Assembly: GCA_027030425.1 (NCBI GenBank)
Contig: JALVEW010000053.1
Coordinates: forward strand, 1 to 40,359
Reading direction: 5' to 3'
Length of the DNA stretch: 40,359 nt
Source of the DNA: Sedimenticola sp.
GTDB lineage: Bacteria; Pseudomonadota; Gammaproteobacteria; Chromatiales; Chromatiaceae
The notes beneath the pieces are model-generated. The model had not been told where the DNA came from and made no database searches. It was given only the letters and a program-made list of their open reading frames with translations. A program made the translations under genes and the position numbers. Positions 8,432 to 15,258 of this stretch are shown one piece after another (position 1 is the first letter of the stretch; the number at the start of each line of letters is the position of its first letter).

Positions 8432-9181
8432 TCAGTCGAGATATTTCTTCTGCCAGTCCAGAAAGCAGGCATGGGCATGGCTGCAGTAGCTCTCCTTGTC
8501 CTCGAACTGTTCCGGCTGGAAGGCATCATACAGGTGATAGTTCACCCGGTTGTTGCTGCTGAGCATGAATTCCAGGATCTTGCGTGGCAGGCTTTGAGAT
8601 GACCAGTGGAAGTCGTCCTGGGATTCATAGTGCAGGAAAACCGGCAGTACGGGGACACCGCTGCGCAGGGAGATGTCGAATGCACCATAGCGGAAATGAT
8701 CATGCAGGCGTTTGCCCTTGATGCCCCCTTCCGGGTAGAGGGCGATGTTGTACCCCGATTTGAGGGCTTCCAGCATGTCCTGACTGGCCTTCTGGCGTGA
8801 GTCCCTGGACTCCCGGTGAACATAGATTGTGCCAGCGGCAGCGCTGATGCGCCCCACTATCGGCCAGCTCCGGACTTCTATCTTGGCAAGGCTGAGTACG
8901 GGAAACAGGGAGGGGATGCCGATGTCCTCGAAGGCAGATGGATGATTGGCGATGAGAATGTACTGATCAGGAATGTCATGCCGGTTGTGCTGATGCAGCC
9001 GGAGGTTTACTCCCAGGGCGTCTGTCCAGGCCTTGCACCACAGCTTGAACAGTTTACGGTACCAGGGGCGTCCGTGCCTCTTTCGGGGAAGAAAGGCGAG
9101 AGGATAGAGCAGGGCGGTGAGAATCAGCAGCTCCAGCCAGCCGGCCAGCATCCACAGCCAGCGGAGGAGGGGACGGATCAC
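8432..9181 (-). CDS. PlsC-like 1-acyl-glycerol-3-phosphate acyltransferase family protein
   Basis: The 249-residue protein begins at a GTG (9181) overlapping the TGA of the thioredoxin-like gene in a GTGA arrangement; GGAGGG lies just upstream. A membrane helix spans about residues 11-31. Then comes ILIANHPSAFEDIG (block I), FPVLSLAKIEVRSWPIVG, a YVHRESRDSR segment and ALYPEGGIKGKRL (block III). The family moves an acyl group from acyl-ACP or CoA to lysophosphatidate or related acceptors at the inner membrane. Block I is unusual: four residues after His80 is Glu85, with Asp86 one place later, instead of the normal HX4D. Block III has EGG instead of EGT. It may be an ornithine-lipid or lysophospholipid-type branch rather than housekeeping PlsC. 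Confidence 0.82.
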   Translation of the reverse strand: MIRPLLRWLWMLAGWLELLILTALLYPLAFLPRKRHGRPWYRKLFKLWCKAWTDALGVNLRLHQHNRHDIPDQYILIANHPSAFEDIGIPSLFPVLSLAKIEVRSWPIVGRISAAAGTIYVHRESRDSRQKASQDMLEALKSGYNIALYPEGGIKGKRLHDHFRYGAFDISLRSGVPVLPVFLHYESQDDFHWSSQSLPRKILEFMLSSNNRVNYHLYDAFQPEQFEDKESYCSHAHACFLDWQKKYLD

Positions 9182-9573
9182 CGGTTTCCCTCCAGAAAGT
9201 CCTGCAGAAGCCTGGGCTTTTTCTGTCCCACCAGCACCTGGCTGATGCTGCCATCCTCGATGAGCAGGGTGGTGGGGGTGGCGCGTATGCCGATTTCTTT
9301 CGCCAGATCCAGGTGTTGACTGATATCCAGGGTGTAGACATGGGGATGGCTTTGGGCCAGGCCGGTGATCTGTGGAAGCATGGCTTTGCAAGGCGCGCAA
9401 CCCGGGCTGTGGCAGAAAACCAGGGCACGCTCTTCCGCGGGAAGATCGGGAAAGACGCGGTGCAGGGCGGATACAGACTGCCCTCTGGCCTGCATGGCCT
9501 TGTGCCGGATAAAGAGTTGTGCGCCAAACACCAGGGCGATGATGCCGAAAACGATGAAAGGGGTGGTATCCAT
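9178..9573 (-). CDS. Membrane-anchored thioredoxin-like protein
   Basis: The 131-residue protein has one N-terminal transmembrane helix (about residues 5-22) followed by a thioredoxin fold. The redox motif is CAPC at residues 59-62 inside FCHSPGCAPCKAMLPQI, and the cis-proline loop is RATPTTLLIEDG. The alternating strands (ALVFCHS, VYTLDIS, TTLLI) match the fold. By the usual topology the thioredoxin domain would face the periplasm, but the short N-terminus does not settle orientation. It probably reduces or oxidises a disulfide; the partner is unknown. It is sandwiched between gloA (7 bp upstream) and the acyltransferase (stop/start overlap), so the genes are translationally coupled. Confidence 0.8.
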   Translation of the reverse strand: MDTTPFIVFGIIALVFGAQLFIRHKAMQARGQSVSALHRVFPDLPAEERALVFCHSPGCAPCKAMLPQITGLAQSHPHVYTLDISQHLDLAKEIGIRATPTTLLIEDGSISQVLVGQKKPRLLQDFLEGNR

Positions 9574-9580
9574 GTCGGTG

Positions 9581-9976
9581 CTACGCTCCCGCCCATTTGT
9601 CGTTGAGCAGTTCGATGGGATAGCCGTCAGGGTCTTCCAGAAAGGCGATGATGGTGCTGCCCGCGTTCATGGGACCCGCGTCGCGTAGGATTTTCACACC
9701 TTTTTCCCTGGCGATACGAGTGGCTTCATACACATCGTCCACGGCAATGGCGATGTGGCCGAATGCCGTGCCAAGCTCATAACTGTCGACGCCCCAGTTG
9801 TAGGTCAGCTCCAGTACGGTGCTGTCCGCTTCTTCCCCGTAGCCGAGAAATGCCAGGGTGAATTTTCCTTCCGGGTATTCTTGCTGGCGAAGCAGCCGCA
9901 TTCCCAGGATTTGTGTATAGAAATCAATGGATTCTTGCAGGTTTCCCACGCGTAACATGGTGTGCAGCAGGCGCAT
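9581..9976 (-). CDS. gloA: Lactoylglutathione lyase (glyoxalase I)
   Basis: This 131-residue cytoplasmic enzyme converts the hemithioacetal of methylglyoxal and glutathione into S-lactoylglutathione. All four metal ligands of the bacterial Ni-type enzyme are present at the E. coli numbering: His5 (MRLLH), Glu56 (VLELTYNWG), His74 ([12 protein letters not shown]) and Glu122 (GYPIELL). The betaalphabeta-betabetabeta repeats are complete and the length is normal. It is the first gene of a leftward operon with the thioredoxin-like, acyltransferase and ATPase genes, and its promoter is described at 10014-10042. Confidence 0.96.
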   Translation of the reverse strand: MRLLHTMLRVGNLQESIDFYTQILGMRLLRQQEYPEGKFTLAFLGYGEEADSTVLELTYNWGVDSYELGTAFGHIAIAVDDVYEATRIAREKGVKILRDAGPMNAGSTIIAFLEDPDGYPIELLNDKWAGA

Positions 9977-10013
9977 TCTCCCGTGGCTCCAATAAAATTG
10001 TTCGTTGGCATTG

Positions 10014-10042
10014 AGGATAGCCGCTTCGCGCCCATGTCACAA
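10014..10042 (-). promoter_or_regulatory. Promoter for the gloA operon
   Basis: On the minus strand TTGTGA (complement of 10037-10042), 17 bp, then TATCCT (complement of 10014-10019) gives a sigma-70-like promoter. It would start transcription about 30 bases upstream of the gloA ATG. Confidence 0.45.
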
Positions 10043-10103
10043 ATGTGCGGAGGATATTGCGGCAATTGGTTTTGTGATGCAGTAGGGGGATAAATCAGCA
10101 GTT

Positions 10104-10136
10104 CTTAATCTTCATTTAATCTTGCTCTCCCATAAT
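10104..10136 (+). promoter_or_regulatory. Promoter with PmrA/QseB-type direct-repeat box upstream of the multiheme cytochrome
   Basis: CTTAAT (10104-10109), five bases, TTTAAT (10115-10120) is a direct repeat with an 11-bp period, the geometry used by OmpR-family dimers such as PmrA, QseB and BasR. A -10 candidate, CATAAT, lies at 10131-10136, so the box covers the -35 region as in activated promoters of this class. Transcription would start about 35 bases ahead of the ATG. Confidence 0.55.
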
Positions 10137-10176
10137 TGCCAGTACGAAATGACCAGCACCCAGGAGGAATATCCTC

Positions 10177-12708
10177 ATGAAAACCATCCCCCGATTGCAG
10201 ATTCGTCTGTTGCTGATACTGGCAGCGCTCTGCATTCCCGCCGTTGCCACGGCGGATTTCAATGATAGTGTCGGCCTGACCAATGTCAGCCTGGCGCAAA
10301 GCGAAGATGATGACGACAGCAAGGATGATGGCTTCAGCAGACAGACCCTGTCCATTAAAAGTGCCAAATGGGACAAGGAAAAGAAAAGACTGGAGGCCAA
10401 AGGCAAAGGGCCCAACAGGAAAAAGCTGTATCTGGAATCCGTGGCCTCCGGCCAGGTTCTGGGCACGACCAATATCCGGTCCAACAAGTGGAAGGTCAGG
10501 GTCGTCCTCAATGACAAGGTTCCTTGCCGCGTGCGTGCCCGCCTGGATGATGGCAGTTTTGTGGAAAAGGATGTCAAGGGCGCGCCCAAGGACTGTGATG
10601 ACGGTGGAACGCCCCCTCCACCTCCTCCCATGGCGGGAGACTATACCGTATTGGCGGCAAATGACCTGGGGATGCATTGTGCGGACCAGGACTTCCGCCT
10701 CTTCAGTATCCTGCCTCCCTACAACGTGCTGAACGCCCAGGTTTTGCGCAAGGGAGACGAACCTGAGTTGCTGGGTCGGGCTGACGGCATCGAGGTAACC
10801 TACAGAGCGGTTCGGGGCAACATCATCGATCCCTCGAATCCGAATCTTCCCCCCGTTGCCACCGACTCCATTACGGCAACCAACCAGAATGATCTGATCA
10901 GTGGCATTTTCAAGTCCAATTTCTGGGATATAGCCTCTGGTCCCACGGGCAAGGCCATCGGTTTTCTGGCGTATGAAAAGCTCTATCCCCCGGGCATTCT
11001 GGGGCTGTTCCCCTTTGAGCCCGACCTGGGGCTGCCAGCGCCCAACGTGGAAGAGTTCTATCTCATCAATCCGGGGCACCTGACCGCTGAGCAGGCGGAG
11101 ATGCCGGGCAAGGCTGATCCCTACAACATCAATGAAGCCAAGCCCTTCCATGCCTATTACAAGGACTTTCCGTTCTTCATCAACTTCCCGTTCGGGTACA
11201 CCGTAAGGGATTTCAACAGGTTCGCGGCGGAAGGCATTCCGACGGGATACATCGATGACCAGGGCCGCACCAATGCCTATCCCCTGATGCGGGTGCAGGC
11301 TTGGGATTCCAGTGGCAAGATGCTTGCTTCCGTGGATGCGGTGACCCCTGTGGCTTCCGAGGCCGACTGCGCCATCTGTCATGCCAGCCAGAATGTCTGC
11401 GATTACGACACCACCAATACCCTGGTGTGTGATGACATCGCCAACTTCAAGTATCCCGGTGTGAACTTCATTACCGATGCCAGCATGGTCATCGGTGCCA
11501 CGCCAGAGCAGCAGGTGATTAACGCGGCCAAGATCAATATCATGCGTCTGCATGATCACAAGAACGGCACGTCTATCGCACCGGTGAATGATGATGGTAC
11601 CAACGCGGATGGCAGCACGCCCAACGTGGTCTGTGCCAACTGCCACTATTCCCCGGCGCTGGACCTGGCGCACCTGGGACCCACCGACGACAATGGCAAG
11701 GAGCAGACTCGCCATGTGAGCATGTCCCGCGCCATGCATGCCACTCACGGCAACCTTCCCAGTGTCGATCCCAGCCTGTATGGCGACCTGTTCCCCATCA
11801 TGCCGCCTCCTGATCAGCGCGCTGGCCTGGATGTGGACGGTCTGCTGGCGGAGACCTGCTATAACTGTCACCCCGGCAAGCGGACCAAGTGTCTGCGGGG
11901 CGCCATGGGAGGCGCCGGTACCGTCTGCCAGGACTGCCATGGCCAGATGACCCAGGTGGGTGATGATTTCACCGAGAACTTTGCCGATGTGCCCTTCCCG
12001 GCTGGCGCCAACCTGAACAAGCGGGTTTCCTGGGCGTCTGAGCCCAAGTGTCAGTCCTGCCATGTGGGAGATGTGCTGCAGGTTGAGCAGCTGCGCAACA
12101 ACGGACAGCTCAATGATGTCATCGTGAATGCGATGGACAGCATGGGCAATCCTGATGGACTGCGTCTGCAGATGACCTACCGCAGGTCTGATCATGCCAT
12201 GAACGGTGGTGGTACGGATCTGGCCCTGCTGGATTTTCCTGACTCCCGTTTTGCCACCACTGAAGCCTTGTATCGGCTCAGCGGTGTGGGTGACAAGGGA
12301 CACGGCGACCTGAGTTGCGAGAATTGCCATGGCAGTACCCACGCCATCTGGCCCAACAACAATCCGTTCTCCAACGACAACAAGACCGCCATGGACCTGC
12401 AGGGGCACTCTGGAACCATCATCGAGTGTTCAACCTGTCATACCCAGGATCCCGGCATCACTCTGGAAGGCCCCCATGGTATGCATCCCGTGGGCAATAC
12501 CCGTTTCTCAGCAGGAGGGCATGAAAAACTGGCTGAGAAGAACAAGGATGCCTGTCGCGCCTGTCATGGCACTAACGGTGAGGGCAGCGTCCTCTCCCGT
12601 GTGGCAGTGGACCGTGTTCTGGACAAGGATGATGATGGCAAAAAGACCATCAGCCTTGCCAAGGGTGAACCCGTGACCTGTAGCCTTTGTCACGAGAATA
12701 AGCTCTAG
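10177..12708 (+). CDS. Exported multiheme (nine CxxCH) cytochrome c
   Basis: This 843-residue protein starts at an ATG preceded by AGGAGG and carries a Sec signal peptide (LLLILAALCIPAVATA). Residues 30-145 hold a lysine-rich beta domain (KSAKWDKEKKRLEAKGKG...) closed by a PPPPPP linker. Next is a region with NDLGMHC and FSILPPYNVLNAQV, a pattern I associate with large multiheme cytochromes. Nine c-heme motifs follow, all in the C-terminal half, at about residues 398, 486, 561, 584, 625, 714, 751, 793 and 835 (CAICH, CANCH, CYNCH, CQDCH, CQSCH, CENCH, CSTCH, CRACH, CSLCH). It is most likely a periplasmic or outer-surface electron carrier or reductase; the substrate is unknown. No cytochrome maturation or partner genes are adjacent. 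A two-component system follows 0.37 kb downstream. Confidence 0.92.
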   Translation: MKTIPRLQIRLLLILAALCIPAVATADFNDSVGLTNVSLAQSEDDDDSKDDGFSRQTLSIKSAKWDKEKKRLEAKGKGPNRKKLYLESVASGQVLGTTNIRSNKWKVRVVLNDKVPCRVRARLDDGSFVEKDVKGAPKDCDDGGTPPPPPPMAGDYTVLAANDLGMHCADQDFRLFSILPPYNVLNAQVLRKGDEPELLGRADGIEVTYRAVRGNIIDPSNPNLPPVATDSITATNQNDLISGIFKSNFWDIASGPTGKAIGFLAYEKLYPPGILGLFPFEPDLGLPAPNVEEFYLINPGHLTAEQAEMPGKADPYNINEAKPFHAYYKDFPFFINFPFGYTVRDFNRFAAEGIPTGYIDDQGRTNAYPLMRVQAWDSSGKMLASVDAVTPVASEADCAICHASQNVCDYDTTNTLVCDDIANFKYPGVNFITDASMVIGATPEQQVINAAKINIMRLHDHKNGTSIAPVNDDGTNADGSTPNVVCANCHYSPALDLAHLGPTDDNGKEQTRHVSMSRAMHATHGNLPSVDPSLYGDLFPIMPPPDQRAGLDVDGLLAETCYNCHPGKRTKCLRGAMGGAGTVCQDCHGQMTQVGDDFTENFADVPFPAGANLNKRVSWASEPKCQSCHVGDVLQVEQLRNNGQLNDVIVNAMDSMGNPDGLRLQMTYRRSDHAMNGGGTDLALLDFPDSRFATTEALYRLSGVGDKGHGDLSCENCHGSTHAIWPNNNPFSNDNKTAMDLQGHSGTIIECSTCHTQDPGITLEGPHGMHPVGNTRFSAGGHEKLAEKNKDACRACHGTNGEGSVLSRVAVDRVLDKDDDGKKTISLAKGEPVTCSLCHENKL

Positions 12709-12733
12709 TTTTTCAAGGAGTTATCCGCTAATT

Positions 12734-12767
12734 GCCTGCGCCGTATACACGGTGCGGGCTTTTTTTT
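12734..12767 (+). terminator. Intrinsic terminator after the cytochrome gene
   Basis: GCCTGCGCCG and CGGTGCGGGC form a 10-bp stem (two G-T pairs) with loop TATACA, followed by eight T residues. It lies 26 bases past the cytochrome stop and separates it from the regulator operon. Confidence 0.9.
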
Positions 12768-13074
12768 GAGGATATGGCGCCCCACCGGGTTAATAAGATT
12801 GAATTAAGAATCTTTTGCTAGATTTGTAGCCTGATTGGCTGCTGTCGTCTACAGTCATTGGTATATACCAACGACAATACACACAATAACTATGAGAGGA
12901 GTTGAACATGACGCTGAGGAACGATTCGGCGTTTTCCTTGTTAGTGATCAGCATTTTCTGTCTTGTCAGATAAGGTGAAGGGCCGGGCAGGCAGGGACCT
13001 CGTTCAATCTTCGGGGATAGCTTGTCCGTTTTCGTCAGAATCCGGGGCTGGTGGATTTCCGAGGAACCGTTGCC
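12768..13074 (+). promoter_or_regulatory. Regulatory spacer upstream of the two-component operon
   Basis: This stretch between the terminator and the response-regulator start has a direct-repeat box, AATAAG-N5-ATTAAG (12792-12808). On the minus strand it reads CTTAAT-N5-CTTATT, like the box before the cytochrome. It also contains a perfect 14-bp palindrome, TTGGTATATACCAA (12858-12871), and a possible small reading frame at 12908-12973. I see nothing else. The box suggests autoregulation by the response regulator; the palindrome may bind a second regulator. Confidence 0.45.
12908..12973 (+). CDS. Possible 21-residue hydrophobic leader peptide
   Basis: An ATG at 12908 preceded by GAGAGGAGTTGAAC opens a 21-codon frame ending in TAA. 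The peptide has a polar start (MTLRNDS) and a hydrophobic second half (FSLLVISIFCLV). The good ribosome-binding site is the main support. It could be a small membrane peptide or an upstream reading frame controlling the two-component operon 100 bp downstream. There is no homology evidence. Confidence 0.3.
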   Translation: MTLRNDSAFSLLVISIFCLVR

Positions 13075-13740
13075 ATGAAGATACTGTTGCTGGAAGACGA
13101 TACCTTACTGGGGGAATGTGCCAGGGTGGGCCTGGCGCAACGGGATTTCTTGGTGGATTGGGTGACGGAAATTCGCTCGGCGCGACGTATGATGCAGGGA
13201 AACGAATATGCCTCCATGCTGATGGATCTCAGTTTGCCTGATGGTGATGGTCTGGCTTTTCTAAGGGAGCTTCGTGACGCTGGCAACGCCATTCCCGTAA
13301 TCATTATCACCGCGCGCTATGAAGTCGAGGAACGGGTAAAAGGACTGGAATACGGTGCCGACGACTACCTGACCAAGCCCTATTCCCTGGATGAGCTGGC
13401 GGCCAGGCTGCGCGCGGTGCTACGGCGTCGTGAGGGCAGGGCCAGCAATATCCTGGAATGTGGCGGGATTCGAATGGACCCCCTTTCAATGTCCACCAGT
13501 ATCGACGGAAAGAAAATCGATTTGTCCCCCATGGAGTTCCGCCTGTTGCGCGCCTTTCTTCAGCAGGCAGGCAAGATCCAGACCAGGGACAACCTGTTGC
13601 AGGCCTTGTGTGGTGACGGAACGGAGGAAGTGGCGAGTAATCTTCTCGATGTGCATATCCATCACCTGCGCAAGAAGCTGGGCAGTGAACGCATCAAGAC
13701 CGTGCGTGGCCTGGGCTACATGTTCATGCGGGAAGATTGA
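13075..13740 (+). CDS. OmpR-family response regulator (QseB/PmrA-like)
   Basis: This 221-residue protein has a receiver domain (MKILLLEDDTLLG, acidic pair Glu7/Asp8-Asp9, phospho-acceptor Asp51 in LMDLSLPDG, Thr in IIITAR, Lys in YLTKPYSLDELAARL). A winged-helix DNA-binding domain follows (LSPMEFRLLRAFLQQAG, VASNLLDVHIHHLRKKLG, IKTVRGLGYMF). The sequence style matches the QseB/PmrA/TctD branch, whose members bind TTAA-type direct repeats 11 bp apart. Such boxes occur before this operon and before the cytochrome gene. I chose the ATG at 13075 because the receiver domain starts exactly there. Its last four bases overlap the TTG start of the sensor kinase. Confidence 0.93.
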   Translation: MKILLLEDDTLLGECARVGLAQRDFLVDWVTEIRSARRMMQGNEYASMLMDLSLPDGDGLAFLRELRDAGNAIPVIIITARYEVEERVKGLEYGADDYLTKPYSLDELAARLRAVLRRREGRASNILECGGIRMDPLSMSTSIDGKKIDLSPMEFRLLRAFLQQAGKIQTRDNLLQALCGDGTEEVASNLLDVHIHHLRKKLGSERIKTVRGLGYMFMRED

Positions 13741-15227
13741 CCTTGGGGTACACCGCATCACTGGGCCGGCGTCTGCTGCTTATCCTGGCTGCCGCCATGC
13801 TGGTGGCCCTGGTGGTTACTGCCTACAGTCTCCTGGAATACGTGGATAAAGAGGCTGAGGAAGTGCTGGATGCCAGACTGATGCTGACCGCCGAGAATCT
13901 CCTGCGGCAGTCCCGAAGGCATGTGCGGGAGGGCAACCTCAATGAGGTATGGCTGACCCTGGAAACGGTGCGCGGCCTGGAGAACGCCTGGCTGGGAAAA
14001 TTTGCCAATGCGGACAAGATGGTGTTTGGCAAGGATGATCATGCACCGGAGGAAGATGATGTGCGATCCTATATCTGGCTTACCAGTGGGGATGGCAAGG
14101 TGGTGGTGGGCCAGGTGCTCCCCGGCTATGATCCCAACCATCCCAAGGAGGAAGGGCTCAGGACCGTCCGCCATGACGGTGCGGAATGGCGTGTGGCAGA
14201 GGTCCGTCAGGAGGGCCTGCATCTTCATGTCGCCCAGCGGGATGACCTGAGAGCCTACCTGGTAAGGGAGATTGGCTGGAAACTGATGGAAAAGCAGCTT
14301 ATCGCCATTCCTGTGATTGTCTTTGTCCTCTGGCTGGGCATTCGGCGGGGATTGCGGCCCCTGTCCCGCCTGAGTGAGCAGATCGCCAGCCGCAAGCCGG
14401 ACAACCTGCAGCCGGTGGAGCTGGAGCAGGTGCCCGGTGAAATCGTCCCCCTGGTCAAGTCCATCAATGAATTGCTGGACCGCCTGCGTATCACCCTGGA
14501 GAGTGAACGCAGCTTCACTGCCGATGCCGCGCATGAACTGCGCAGTCCCCTGGCCGTGGTGCGTAACGTGGCGCGCATCATGTCCAAGTCCGGGAATCTT
14601 GCGGAAGTCCACCAGGCCAGTGAGCTGCTGGACAAGAGCGCCGTGCGCATGGCGGATCTGCTTTCCCAGCTGCTGCACCTGTCGCGGCTGGACAGCCTGG
14701 TGCAGGCAGATCCCTCGGGTCGTGTGTCACTGCGTGAGCTGATGAGGGATGTCGTTGGTGAACTGTTTCCCTTGGCATCAGATAAAGGCATGCATGTGGC
14801 CTATCTGGCGGATGATGAAGCCTGTATTGCTGGTGATGAGGAATTGCTCCGCCTGATGTTCCGCAACCTGATTGGTAATGCTGTGAAATATGGTCACCAG
14901 GAGGCTGAAATTCACACGCGGATTCATGAGGATACCCTGCTCATCGATATACTGGATGACGGCCCGGGCGTGGATGCGGGTGAGTTACCGCATCTGTTTG
15001 AACGTTTCTACCGAAGTCAGCTCGCCAAGCAGAAAGTGGAAGGCAGCGGCTTGGGGCTTTCCATTGTGCGGCGTGTGGCTGAGCTTCACGGTTTCCAGGT
15101 CAGTGCGGCGAACCGTACGGAAGGTGGTCTGGCCGTTACCGTGCGTGTTCCGTCAGGCACTTGGCGGCCAGCGTTGGATGAGGGCAGTGTAGAAGAAAAG
15201 CGGTTGTCTCGCACTTCGTCAAGCTAG
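13737..15227 (+). CDS. Sensor histidine kinase (QseC/PmrB-like)
   Basis: The 496-residue inner-membrane kinase begins at a TTG overlapping the regulator stop (TTGA). Its layout is TM1 at about residues 12-31, a periplasmic sensor of about 150 residues, TM2 at about 183-202, a short HAMP-like linker (RRGLRPLSRLSEQI), HisKA with His266 in FTADAAHELRSPLAV, then HATPase_c with NLIGNAVKYG, DDGPGV and GSGLGLSIV. It should autophosphorylate and pass phosphate to Asp51 of the co-encoded regulator. The periplasmic domain has no CxxCH or cysteine pair, so it is not itself a heme sensor. The signal is unknown; location beside a multiheme cytochrome suggests a redox or metal-related signal, but this is inference. 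Confidence 0.92.
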   Translation: MTLGYTASLGRRLLLILAAAMLVALVVTAYSLLEYVDKEAEEVLDARLMLTAENLLRQSRRHVREGNLNEVWLTLETVRGLENAWLGKFANADKMVFGKDDHAPEEDDVRSYIWLTSGDGKVVVGQVLPGYDPNHPKEEGLRTVRHDGAEWRVAEVRQEGLHLHVAQRDDLRAYLVREIGWKLMEKQLIAIPVIVFVLWLGIRRGLRPLSRLSEQIASRKPDNLQPVELEQVPGEIVPLVKSINELLDRLRITLESERSFTADAAHELRSPLAVVRNVARIMSKSGNLAEVHQASELLDKSAVRMADLLSQLLHLSRLDSLVQADPSGRVSLRELMRDVVGELFPLASDKGMHVAYLADDEACIAGDEELLRLMFRNLIGNAVKYGHQEAEIHTRIHEDTLLIDILDDGPGVDAGELPHLFERFYRSQLAKQKVEGSGLGLSIVRRVAELHGFQVSAANRTEGGLAVTVRVPSGTWRPALDEGSVEEKRLSRTSSS

Positions 15228-15258
15228 TATTCTGGCTGTCGGTAGAAGAACAGTTGCC

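Noticed and set aside
10037-10080. TCACAAA...TTTTGTGA near the gloA promoter as a CRP/FNR site
   Set aside because: Half-sites are about 28 bp apart, not the 6-bp spacing of a CRP site nor the 4-bp spacing of FNR.
10105-12408. 767-codon open frame on the minus strand over the cytochrome gene
   Set aside because: It is the antisense shadow of a certain multiheme gene; no motif is recognised and its composition follows the opposite strand's codon bias.
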